Of a stretch of DNA of 64,000 bases, positions 34,770-46,100 are shown piece after piece. The DNA comes from Diploscapter coronatus (taxonomy: Eukaryota; Nematoda; Chromadorea; Rhabditida; Rhabditidae). Each line of letters begins with the position of its first letter. Position 1 is the stretch's first letter. Under the pieces are notes generated by a model. The model searched no databases. It was not told where the DNA came from and was given only the letters and a program-made list of their open reading frames with translations. A program made the translations under genes and the position numbers. The DNA lies in the NCBI GenBank assembly GCA_964036155.1, contig OZ038422.1, positions 27,489,201 to 27,553,200 on the forward strand. Direction: 5' to 3'.

Positions 34770-37409
34770 ATGTCATTGTATGTGTTAGCAATTCTACTAT
34801 GTTTTATTCCAGGTTAAATTTAAGAAAAAAATACTGAAAACTAATTTTTATAGACGGAGTTACGGCCGGCTGCGAAGACGCTGATAAAAAATGCCCCGAG
34901 TGGGCTGCCACCGGGGAATGTCAGTCTAATGCCGTCTGGTATGTTATCCTTAATTTTTAAGCAATCTGGAAAAGTGCTAACGTCACAGCATGTTAACATA
35001 AGAAATATCACGAAAGAATAGTCCCTACTGCTACCTCTCCACAATAATAGCGCTATTATTGCGTGTGAAACGATGCTACGATGTTACGACATTTAAACAA
35101 TGATTATTTATAATTTTAATTTAAAAAAAAAAAAAAAAAAAACATATTAAGGATGATGGCGAACTGCCGAAAGTCGTGTAATAGTTGCCAGGGCGGTGAT
35201 AAAGCTTGGAAACTTCGCACACACATTCAAGAGACCTATAAAAACGCCACCGATAATGTTATGAAGTAACTAAATTGCTTACCTTTTTATTTGAATTAAA
35301 AATATTCAGAGTAGTTCGAGTTGAAAGCATTCGCATTAATAATGTGGAAATTGTAAGGCTATTTGTTCTTAAATTTCAATAGGCTAAATATTGCTAGGAT
35401 GAGAGGAAGCAGAATGTAAAGGTATTTGGACGAATGGTTTTGAGTTGGAACGATTCTATGGTAGCGTGGGAAAAAGACCAATGGGGTCTATCATGGTACC
35501 TAACTTCCCTATTTTTGGTACCTTGAAGTGGTTATAATGAATGCTAATTTTCATGATCAACTTCTACTGGATCGCTATTTGGTCTCCGGTTATTGTCCAA
35601 CTCAACGGGTATTTTGACCTTTATCTTAACTGTGAAGGTTAAATTTTTTAGAGGATCGACCTCAAACCCGGGATCTGTCACGAGTAAAGTCTTGGCTGCG
35701 AATTACACCGGTCAAGTCTACCTATGGGCTGACTTCTCGTTTACGACACCATTCAAGTTCCAATATGAGGACTATCCGAATGATCTTCAAAGAGTTGGTT
35801 TAATTTGAATTTAAACTAATCGTATCTTAAAATAGTCTCTTAATAATAGCCATAAGCAAACAATAGATGGTCAATTTTCCGCATCGTAATTACATATTTA
35901 CTCGATTTTATTCGTACTACTTTAATTAATTTTCTTAAGATGGTATATTTAGATATGCTATAAATTTGACGACAAGCGTTTGCTGGCTGTTCATTTTACG
36001 GTGGCTGAAGGGGTTAAGAATAAGCAAAGGGAAGCCACCACAGACCCCTATGTGGCTGGATGGAAAATTGAGGATGTCGAAGTTAATGTAATTATTTTTA
36101 AATACTATGTTATTATCAACTATTTTGTTTTATTTTTCTAAATAATTTACAATTTTCAGGAGTCACCTTTGACTCTGGAAGCCCTCTCGGATCTAAGAAG
36201 AAACCCATTCGACGTGCAAAATGACAACTGCGAACTTTGTATTTCACTACGAAGAAACGCCGTGTATTTCACTTCCGAAATGTTGTTGCCGGCGTTAATA
36301 ACGTCGCTATTCACTTTAACTGCGGTTTTCTTCCAGGTGAAATGAGTTTTAAAGTTATTTAAATTTTTTTTAATTTAGCTTTCGAAAACCCAGCCTCTAC
36401 TTCTCGGATTTTCAATTGTCTCTCAGATCCTATCATTGATTTTGATTTCTCAGCGACTGCCCAACTTTACCGCTCATACGCCAACGATATGTGAGTTAAA
36501 TTTCAGTTGCTTTTTTCTTGTAAAACTCATCCATAATTATGCACCAATCATTATGAATAAGAATAAGGCCCGTAAACGATTTTCAAAATTGAATATCGCG
36601 TTTTAGAATTTTTGTTATTGAACCAAGCCTGCTATGGGAAGAATTGAGCTGGTTTTCTTTTTCCGAATAAAAAATGCAAAATACGCTAAGTTTGCTTGAC
36701 AATCAAACTTTAAACTGTTCCAGAACAGTTCTGCACTTGCAGCAGCAGCGTTTTAATGGTGCATATCGTTCGCCCATTTGCTCATTTGAATATTTGTGAT
36801 AGAAAATTCCTCGCGAAATTGCCCAAGTATCGCAATAATTAATGAGACCGATTTTTTCTTAACATAGTGGGCGGAGCTTGCGGACTCTAAATAAGAAATC
36901 CTTGTGAATATTGAGTGTATTTTACTAAAGAGTAGTTATGGTGAACTAAAACAAATAATGATTGATTTTGACATCATATTACAGTACGCTTCGCGAGTTT
37001 CAATCTTGCGGTGACAGCGATTCTGTTCGTCGTCAGTCTACTTCTGGAGCGGACGGCACGGTCGACGTCATCTATTCCTCCACCACATTGGATCGACATC
37101 TTCGTTAATTGGGTCGATAGGATTTTACCGCTGCCGAAGGTAAGTTAACACCTCTGAGCGACTTGACTGTGATGGCATGTTTTTCAATAAATGTGGAATC
37201 TTATTGGCAAATACATATTGAAAATCGTTCAGAACTTTCAACTGATCCACTTTTATATAAGTTGCAATTTGGTTTTTTGTTTTCAGAACTCCAAGCACGA
37301 AGATCAATCCCTGCTATATGCACCGTTGGCTCATGCCTTGAATCATGCAATTTTCGCGTTTTCAACCGTCGTTTATACAATAGTCATTATTGCCTGTTTC
37401 GTTATGTAA
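34770..37409 (+). CDS. Cys-loop-superfamily ligand-gated ion channel subunit with an N-terminal ShKT domain
   Basis: The start at 34770 gives a signal peptide (MSLYVLAILLCFIP). A ShKT domain follows with six cysteines (GCEDADKKCPEW, GECQ, NCRKSCNSC), then a linker. The extracellular channel domain reads MVLSWNDSMVAWEKDQWG, FYWIAIWSPVIVQLN, YTGQVYLWADFSF and YEDYPNDLQ. Four membrane helices follow: near MLLPALITSLFTLTAVFF, LLLGFSIVSQILSLILI, FNLAVTAILFVVSLLLER and the last one ending VIIACFVM just before the stop. This is the pentameric receptor fold. The usual C-x13-C loop is not intact: the second cysteine is kept (ICYKF), but a phenylalanine sits where the first is expected, and one residue is inserted. 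The exon join between TCATG (35494) and the INFYW exon (near 35557) has no normal acceptor that I could find. It lies tail to tail with the phosphatase gene. Ligand unknown. Confidence 0.8.
35123..35142. repeat. Poly(A) run in an intron
   Basis: About 20 consecutive A between the first and second halves of the ShKT domain exons. Confidence 0.9.
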
Positions 37410-37560
37410 ATGTTTAAATTTCTATGATTTAAAATTCATATCCTATGAAGACAAGCCTTGAATCCTAAATTGTTAGATATTTTTACCACTTCCAGTCATG
37501 TAAAGCTCAATATCTGCCAAAATTGCTATTGTCATTAGAAATCGCTCTGTAAATAAAGTT

Positions 37561-39163
37561 TTATTCTCGTGTATTATTACATTCCGAATTTATATCGTCA
37601 GGCAAATATGATTTTTTTCTCCGAACAAACGCTTCGTAGGGGCAGTTTTCAGTTTTAGGACATCCTGTTATGAATTTTGTGATATTAATTGGATCTTCAA
37701 CAGAATTAGGATAGTAATGAACCTGAAATTCGTATTTAGGTATGAACACGCTCGTTTTTACACCTGAATCGAATACTTCCCTAACTTATCCTTCCATAGT
37801 TCTAGTACAATTGTGGCTGCGAAGTCGGCGTCTTTAAAGCCCAGAATTTCTCGTTTACATTCGAATAGTCGCAATAGAGCGGCTATGTTGAAGTCGTGCT
37901 AAAACTCAAATTTGATTTTATATTTTAAATAAATCGCATACAGCCCCATAAACGTAGAATTTCTCTGTATTCGGTACTTCATTTATAGAATTGTCCATAT
38001 CTTCTATCATAGTTTTGAGTAACAGCCCAACCAGTAGGCGAGTTAGCTCATGATCTTGTATCATTCCAAAATTTTCTGAACAATTCACTATCTTTTGGGC
38101 TTTTAAAATAGTACTACCCCCTCCATAAATATAATCCTCGTAGGTATCAAGGAGCTCCATACTTTGACTATAGACCTCGTCATTGATCCAACTAGGCAAT
38201 GTGAAGTTATAAGCTTCTTTCTCGGTTCGGATGCATTTAAAGAAATCTGCCATTGTATAATAGGTTACTGGACCACAAATAGCAGTCTCTTTCATGAGCA
38301 ACTTGTAAAAATCCTACAAGTTTTGAGCTAATTCGAACTTTACATTTGAATACCGTATGATTTTTATTCCATTCTTGAAATATCTGATTGTAATGTCTTT
38401 TATAGAACTGCTCGTGACTCTTGGGGCATGAATATGCAACGTCCAATAGCTTAAGATAAATTATAATTTAGACAATAAGTTAATTAGAGCATTTAAAAAT
38501 GGTAAAGAATATTAATTGAATCTGTGCATTTATTATTTCATGAAGTTTTCTAGTAGAGTTTGTTTTACCGCTATTATTGATTTCTAACTTAAATAATAAA
38601 TTTAAACCTTATCATCTTCGCCAGGATGAGTATGAATTGGTACAGGAGTCCAATTTGATGGCCAATTTTCAGCCTCAGGAAAAGTATCTTTGGAGTTTAA
38701 GTAAAACCCGGCCATAAATGAAGAAACACTCTGAATACAACGAGCAGCGTCCGCTGACCTGAGGTAAATCTGAAGTCAAATTCATTATAAATAAAATAAA
38801 TGCCTAATTTACCTCAGACCTATTATAATTCGGACTGATAAATTTCAAATCTTCGATATATCGTTTACGAAATTTTATGCCCATTTCGAACATGCCTTTC
38901 ATGCCTAACTAAAATAAACGTATTTTTATAATAGCTAAACGTTTTGATACAGGGGTTAATTCTTGTTTCGGAAATTTATCCCAGTATTTCAAATGTGGGT
39001 CTTTCGGATAGCAATCCGTTGGCGTCCTAATGCCATGTCGCATCACCTATTTAAAAAAAATAATTTTTAAACTTCGTATTTCGACTACCAAATTAACTTG
39101 GACTAATTCATCACAAAGGATTAGAGAATAAAAATGAAATAATAAATAAAATTTAAGAATCAT
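37561..39163 (-). CDS. Histidine acid phosphatase, secreted
   Basis: The start at 39161-39163 encodes a signal peptide (MILKFYLLFHFYSLILC), then DELVQVNLVMRHGIRTPTDC. RHGxRTP is the catalytic motif with the phosphate-accepting histidine. Further on are IYLRSADAARC-type sequence (38740 region), AENWPSNWTPVPIHT, LDVAYSCPKSHEQF, ETAICGPVTYYTMADFFKC, YGGGSTILKAQKIV and FYVYGAVHDFNIAALL. The HD pair in the last is the proton donor of the family. It then runs to YLPDDINSECNNTRE and a stop at 37561. About eight exons. Length and cysteine spacing suit the nematode acid phosphatase (acp/pho) group. No C-terminal membrane helix is seen, so it is probably soluble and secreted, or lysosomal. Expected activity: hydrolysis of phosphomonoesters at acid pH. 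Confidence 0.88.
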
Positions 39164-40043
39164 ATGAAATTAGTTTTGCATTTGAATAGGTTCTTGAACT
39201 TGCATTTATTAAGATTGAACTGATAAGAAAATGTGATGGACGTTACAAATTAAAACTCTGAAAGATAAAACGCAAACGCAAATGCAAAGTTCGAACAACA
39301 AAACTAAACTACAAGACTATATGACAATCATAAAGAGCATCAGAATGATTGAAACTTGAAACAGGGTAGATTCTTCACTCTTCCTTAAAAACGGTAATTA
39401 TTATGTAGAGTTCCCAGGTTCCGTCCTCTTTCAAAAATACGTTTGTGGTAGAAACGTGGCAGTTTGAAGTTTTTGGAACTAAAAATTTGGCAAGGAATTA
39501 TCCTTCAAATCTAAAATGCCATAAAAGACCCAGTATAGATCGACGGTACATCTGATAAAACAGTTTTGTCCGAAGAATCGAAACATGAAGTACCCGCACA
39601 AATATGTACAAGCGTGAATTCGTTTCCCAAAATGTGTTCATTTTGAGGGTTGAATATTTTCGACTTTTTTTTTTAACTATAAAATGTTTTTATTTTATTT
39701 TCTTCATAAGAGTGCTATTCACATCCCCCCATAGCATTTCTTTGCAGCAATTCTACCACAAACCGAGGCTTGACGTATCTACTTGGGAACCCTAATTATC
39801 ATGCCCACATTATATGAGTCTACATTTTCACCAGATAGATGAAAATCGATATTACGTTTATTCTCTATCAGACCTACAACTCTTTCATCTGTCGGCAATA
39901 TTTAATCCTTCGATTACTTGCAATACCGGCTCAAATATATCTCCACTTTTCACTTCGGTCTTTACCTACTTTACGATAATTTCCTCTATAAATTCAAGTT
40001 TTCCACTTATTTACTGACCATTCAATTATTTGTCTTTTCCTAA
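39164..40043. other. Spacer, possibly holding a degenerate inverted repeat
   Basis: Upstream of both the phosphatase (minus) and the next gene (plus), so it is a bidirectional promoter region. Around 39400-39450 and 39755-39800 there is faint inverted similarity (TTCCCAGG..TTTGTGGTAGAA against the reverse of TTCTACCACAAACC..CTTGGGAA), which may be an old element. The open frames here (39604-39795, 39814-40017) look like chance. Confidence 0.4.
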
Positions 40044-41432
40044 ATGAATAAAATACTCATATCTTTTATTATATTCTATTTATTTTCTTATATTCATTGC
40101 CAATCCTCAGCTAGTCCCGCTGGTTCCACGATTAAGGAGAATCGTAAGGGAATATTTCTCTTTAATTTTTACGACAATACATATTTAAGTTGACACTGAA
40201 GCTGCTGCTGTTTTGAAAATTTTCAACGAAAAAATCAAAGCAAAAGATGCCACCCAAATGAAAATGCTCGCCCAGGTTTTAATTAAAATATATATTTTTA
40301 ACTTACAATTAGTAAATTTTAGGCTTGGAAAATAATCGGCGATATCGAAATGACTATCGACGAAAAACTAGACTATGTTAAGGAAAATATTCTGAAGCCG
40401 AAAGGTGTTACAAATCTGGTATCTGGAATAAATCCTAAAAATTAATAATACCCACTTCAGAATGATAACGAGCTTTATAAGGAAGTGCAAATATTCGCGA
40501 AAGTGTTTCAGTATTTCAATGAAACGTATTACACGAAGTCGATTGGGACTGATGTATGTAAATCGTTTTTTGAAAAAAAAAAGATTTTGTTTTCATATGG
40601 ATCAACCGTTGATTGATTTGATAGGGGTGATTACCAAGTTGCAAAAATACACCTCTCTCTCCACTCAAGAAGAACTCCAAGCGGTAAGTTCAAATGCAAT
40701 AATAATTTATAGGAAAAACCTTATAAGAAGCGTAAACAGTGTACTAGTCATCGATCCTACTTAAAATTGTTGGGCAAGTCCGTTCGAGTACACCAATGAC
40801 GAATATCATGTTGAAAAGTCTCCGCCATACGTCCCAATTCAAGATACGGCTTCAATTTTTTCCTTTGAACCTTTTGTTGTGCAGTGAGTAGTGCACATTG
40901 TCAATGGTCGTTTCACGACGTAAACTAATTTTGTATTTGAAACATTGCAAAGCAAAGGAAAGAAGTTAGTTTTGATGGAAAATCCTGGGATCCAGGATGC
41001 ACGATGGGCACTTTTCAACATGCTATTCGTTATCGGCGTACTCGAATTGATCTTTCTACCAATTTTGAGCAAAATCTGTGATTAGCACACTGTTATGCTC
41101 TTTGTTAATTATTTAAGATACAAGGAGCCTATATCTCTCTAAACGAAGAACAAATGGGAGCACTGTTAGACATCTGGAATGACTTAAAGGTAAATTTAAT
41201 TGGTAACTAGTTTATATCGTTTACATTGTTGCATAAGACAATATAAATAAACCAAGTTAGTGTATATTAAACATAGAGGAAAAACTCAATTTATGCAGTT
41301 ATCTTTTATTTGATGAAGCGATATTTTAAAAACTCATTCTAAAACATCAGTGATAACATATCATAGATCTATACAATTCAGGCGAAATACGCTGAAATCG
41401 CCAAGGAACAAGGTCCACCCAGTGATCACTAA
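40044..41432 (+). CDS. Small secreted helical protein
   Basis: Seven exons: 40044-40143, 40190-40275, 40323-40418, 40461-40557, 40625-40683, 41118-41189 and 41392-41432, giving about 183 residues. Signal peptide MNKILISFIIFYLFSYIHC, then a serine/proline linker, then helices such as EAAAVLKIFNEKIKAKDATQ, DIEMTIDEKLDYVKENIL, VFQYFNETYYTKS, VITKLQKYTSLSTQEELQ and LLDIWNDLKAKYAEIAK, ending PPSDH. One N-glycosylation site (NET) is visible. It resembles the proteins at 26.2-27.7 kb in length, signal peptide and repeated helix pattern, but not clearly in sequence. Family and function not recognised. The fifth intron (40684-41117) contains an inverted repeat. Confidence 0.7.
40763..41070. mobile_element. 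MITE-like inverted repeat in an intron
   Basis: On the left, TTCGAGTACACCAATGACGA, then ATCATGTTGAAAAGT. On the right, reversed, TTCGAGTACGCCGATAACGA, then AGCATGTTGAAAAGT. About 300 bases. An inner pair (CATCGTGCATCC versus TCCAGGATGCACGATG region) suggests further folding. The intron is about 430 bases, so the element accounts for most of it. Confidence 0.75.
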
Positions 41433-41636
41433 TATATCGCAAAAATCGTGCCATAATTTCATCATTTTTTAAAAATTACATCAGCATTTCCCCTTCAAAT
41501 ACTAGTTATCAACAATCAATATGCAAATCCTCTTCATGTAACCCATATAAATGCCCCCTTTGATGCATTAAACTTTAAACTTGTGATATACTGATATCGA
41601 TTTTGCTATCTGAAATAAATCTTTTTATTTTGAACC

Positions 41637-42001
41637 ATGAAATTGGAGGAATTTTCTAAATCCACTTCATATAATGGCATTCTACCTAAACGACCCGATA
41701 TGACTGAAGAGCAAATACAAATTAGGTAAATTATTTGTATATTATTTTGAAAAATAGTAGAATTTCAGGAAGCTCCGAATGTATACGGTTACATTTCTCG
41801 TGTTTTTTATCATATTCTTCATCTCGACAGTCACTTTAGCTATAATGTTGGCCATAAACGTTACCGATCTTCACAATAAAGTAAGAAAAATCACCGTAAA
41901 CTTAAAGATTTAATATTTTTCAGACTGATCTCTTGGAAAATTGCATGACACAACGATGGGGTATACCTGCCGCGCAGAATATACAAAATAAAATTATTTA
42001 A
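41637..42001 (+). CDS. Small single-pass membrane protein
   Basis: Three exons (41637 to ~41728, ~41769-41880, ~41925-42001) give about 93 residues. The N-terminus is polar and charged (MKLEEFSKSTSYNG, then RPDMTEEQIQIRKLR), followed by one strong hydrophobic helix (YTVTFLVFFIIFFISTVTLA), then NVTDLHNK, a possible glycosylation site, and a short tail with one cysteine (ENCMTQRWGIP). Positive residues before the helix suggest the N-terminus is cytosolic. The frame is consistent across both introns, which have normal edges. No family recognised. Confidence 0.6.
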
Positions 42002-43179
42002 AACTAAAGAGAATAAATATTTAGTAGAAAGACTCTTTATTGTGCATGTGTGCTTGGAATTGGCCGGGGATTCTCGGTTTTTGGGAGGAAAAACGAGGTC
42101 TTAAAATTCCTCTCATTTATCGCGTTCTTCGTCGTCTTTATTTGGCCGCGTTTTGATGTTAACTTCCTGAACATGCTCAATTATTATAATCAGATAATAA
42201 AATCTAAAAATTTCCCACTAAAAATACTATAAGGTGCTATTCAAATTCAGATTTAAACTAATCAAAAATATCAAATATATGCATGATATCAATTGTGCTA
42301 ACTGCATCGATTTTGAATTTTTTGGTGTTGATCGTTTGATCTCTTCGCTGGCCAGAAAACCTTTGCTCAATTTACCTGACCCAGCGATTTTTCCTTATTA
42401 TTCTGGTTCTTTTTCCTGTATTTCTTGATCCCCGATGAAGAGTTAAGCCTCCTCTATCTACCGTGCCCAAAATCTTGGTTCTTTCTCACGGACAGGGCAG
42501 AACACGGCTGCTCAGTTGTTTTTGTCTCATTCCTAAAAATGAAATAAATCTTCGAATTCGACTAAGGGCTCAAGTCAACTCGCATGGACGAAAATAGTGC
42601 CTTCGACAGCACCCAAGAAAGCAACCAGGGCAGGATATTCCATCCTTTTCCGTGGCCTGCCATACTTGAAATTTTAAAGTTGATCTTCATGCAAATTTCA
42701 ATTTCAAGACTTGTGAATTTTTATTTTCTTCAAAGTTTGATATTTTAGATTGAGACAAAAGCACGAGTTCTAATAAATTAGAAAAGCTTTGAAGATTGAA
42801 GATATCACCGCTAAGGCACGAGCACAACTTTGATTCAAATCGATAAGGTCAAATTTGTCTTAACTCAAGGAACTATGTTGTTTAAGGATTGAGCAGTGGA
42901 AATTTAAATACAAAGTGACGTCGAAGAGAGAGTATACCAGCTGGAATAAATACAATTTGAAAACTTAGAAGAAAATTGCGTAAGAAATCACGAGGCAATG
43001 CATACGAGTGATCGTCGTTTTTGGCATGATGAAATACTAAAACTTTGAAAGGGTTCGATGAGAATTGATCATGACTAACTGATGGTGACATTGCGGAAAA
43101 TCGCAATATTTCTGGGATACGATAAAATTTACAATCGACTACTAAGATTTGGATTTTCATGATGAGATGACTTCAGACA
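42002..43179. other. Spacer with a possible dispersed-repeat fragment
   Basis: 1.2 kb between the plus-strand small membrane protein and the end of the FRMD4-type gene. At about 42370-42545 it resembles 25700-25840 in reverse. Open frames at 42050, 42234 and 42882 show no coding character. The 3' UTRs of both neighbours are expected here. Confidence 0.4.
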
Positions 43180-46100
43180 TTAGACTATCGTTGCTGTTTT
43201 CGGGGCTTGTTGGTTTTTCCGGGCTTGGTTCTTGTAATAGTCCAGTAAAGCCTCCATATGTGGGTCGGTCTGTGCAGGAAGTCTTGAGGATGACACAGAA
43301 GAGCTCCTTATATTCGCACCTAAATTTTTTTGTGTTGTACCATTTTGGTACCACTTCTTACCGTTTCCAGTTGGATACTGTGGTAGCCTCGCTGGGAAAG
43401 GACCAAGTCTCCCAGAAGGTGGTTTGAATCGTGGTAATTCTGAGGTGGAGTAGGGCTTTCTGAAATGGAGCCATGAGAAATTTATTTGAAAAGGTGTTAA
43501 GTACCCAAGAAGTTGACTTGGAGTCCCATTTTGGACTGGGAAGGTTGTGATTCGATGCTGCATGATCATTTGATGATGTTGATGGGTGGTCAATTTCGGG
43601 GACGAATCTGCAGAAGTGCCTTCCCGGTGAATTGGTATTTGCATAGGTTCTCTTCGAGGGTCAGTGGGCCTAAAAATCATTTTTTTCATCGACTTAGAAT
43701 ATTTCGACGCTTACCGAGAGTTCACATTCGAACTAGATAGAGGCTGAGGCTTCACGTTTCTTCGGTCCAAACTTGCGGTGCTGAATCCTGCCGTACAAGA
43801 AATGGAGGTGGGTATCCTTCTGAATTTTCAGCTTTTGGCTAAAAAATTCTCCAAGTCTTACCTAACAGGCGGACTTCTAGATTCGTTCAGCTGCCTTTCG
43901 TCCTCTTCATTGAAAGATGTCGATTGCCCCGGGATAGCGCCGTTTTGATTGGCATGCGATGATATGGAATGGGCCGATAGGGCTCTCTTTCGAATTACCT
44001 GTTCATTATCCTGAAATTAAGGCATATTTATCTAAATCAAACCATTTTAATACCTGTAGAGTTGGATAATGCGCCATTCTGTAGGAACTTCGGTAGGAAG
44101 TCGATCGGTAGCCGACGTTTTCGTAGCTGAAATTTCTTCGTTTTCATTGATCGAAAGGAATTTCCCGCATGCTGAGCTTCATCGCAATTAGATTAAGGCC
44201 GTACATGTGAGTATGCGCGTCAGTAAGAGGATTGTCTAGGTCGTCTCCGTTCGTCGTCCTGATGCTGTACCTCGACGCTCGAGACGTCGGCCTCGGAGCA
44301 GGTGGCATACCGTAGCCTAGGGACCCAGATGACGTCGAGCTAGATGCGGAGCAGCGTTGCTGAGGTTGCCAGGAAGATGAGCTGAACGATGTTATGGTAA
44401 CTCAAGGGGATAGGAAGGAAAGAGGAAACTTTTAGATTTTCATCATGCAGGATTATGTAGTAAGAACGGGCAAATCATGTTTCTAGGATTTTTTTTTCCC
44501 CCCTCATAATTCTTTTTATGAAAACGCCAAGTTTCGGTACCTCGGAGCCCTCCTCATGACCTGGTCCGTATCATCTTCGTATTCGCTTTTGTCGCCGCCA
44601 TCCTTATGCGACAAATCAGGGACTGATCCGTGAGGGGTCGTCGGACAACTCACAGCGCCCTTCGCCGCTACCCGCGTCAACGGGGTACCATTTGTCCCCG
44701 CCCAGGAATCTAAAAGCGAAAAATTTGATCTGCGGAAAACCCGACCAAAGATACTTGTAGAATCGGCGCTTCCCATCGAGCTGATGTCGGGTTTACTGGA
44801 GGACAGACGCATCTGGGAGAGTCCCTTTTCAAGACCTTTCAGCTTGAGAGTAGCTGCTTGGAGATCCTAAATTTGGATAGTTTGAAACAAGCTAGTTTCA
44901 AAAGTGATCAACAACACGACGACAGTCTGTTTGAAAGACGCTATTTTCAAAAGTCCTCAATGCACAGCTTTTGATAGAAGTGTCAGTTTGGGAAAATAAA
45001 AACTGCTCATTATTTCCTAGAGCAATCCTGATTCAATGGTGTAGATTTTGAAACGCTAGCCTCAATTTTGCAAAATCACTTGCGGACCCAAAATATGAAG
45101 CATGATTTCTATAACTTTCTGCATTACACAATTTTGCAGAAATCGTACCGTAAAATTTTATTAACGGAATTTTCGAAGAGCTTACCTTTTGCCGCTTCTT
45201 CCTGACGCTCTTGTTCATGTTCTTGTCTTTCGACAATCTCTCTGCGGCTGCCACAATTTTCCTGTGCAATTCGACTTCTGTCTCCATCACCGACAATTTG
45301 TCGATCTGGAATTTGAATTTTTATTTTGGGACTTCGAAAAGTTTGGTTTTTTTTCTCATTTTCACGCTTATTAAACTTGAAATTCGCGTGCTACCAGAAA
45401 TGATCGCCAACTCGTCGCCTAACGACAGCAACAACGAGCGAAGGAACGAGAATGGGTGAGATCAAGCGGGATTTCAAACATCCTCAAAATTTCTAGATTC
45501 TGGGATTTCAAATACTACTTTTACATAATCCTCGTAATAAAATTATGAAAAGAAGCTAATTCTATGATGAAAATTTAAGACTGGAATTTCAATATTTAGA
45601 AAATTCACAATTTGATTTGAGGTAAGATTTCTCTTCCTCTACATAATTTTCTTCGACTTCATAGTTTTATATGGTTTCTAAAAATTCTACCTTGTCTGCA
45701 TTAATGAGTTCTTCCGGTATCGAGAAAGCGGTTCCGATGCGTCGCTTTAATTTGGGCACATCCTCTCCAGGCATTAATGCATCGTGAATTTCCGGTGGCA
45801 TAGTCCCGGTGATTTCCTAGATTTCAAAAATCCAATTTTTTAATGAAGATCAAGATTTTTACCCCTTCTCGTAAGCAGACGGATTTGAGTTCTGCCATTT
45901 TGGCCATGAGTTTTTCTTCGAGGTCTTTCCTCCTTGCTTGTAAGGATTTGTACAGCTCCATATCCTTTTGTCGTTGCTCGTCGGATTTTTCTGAAGGCAA
46001 ATTATTTTATCGAGAAAAAAATCAAATATTAGGAAATTTCACAAGTTTATGTTCACTTCGAAATTACATGAGATTTTGAAACTTATGAATTTTCAGTAGG

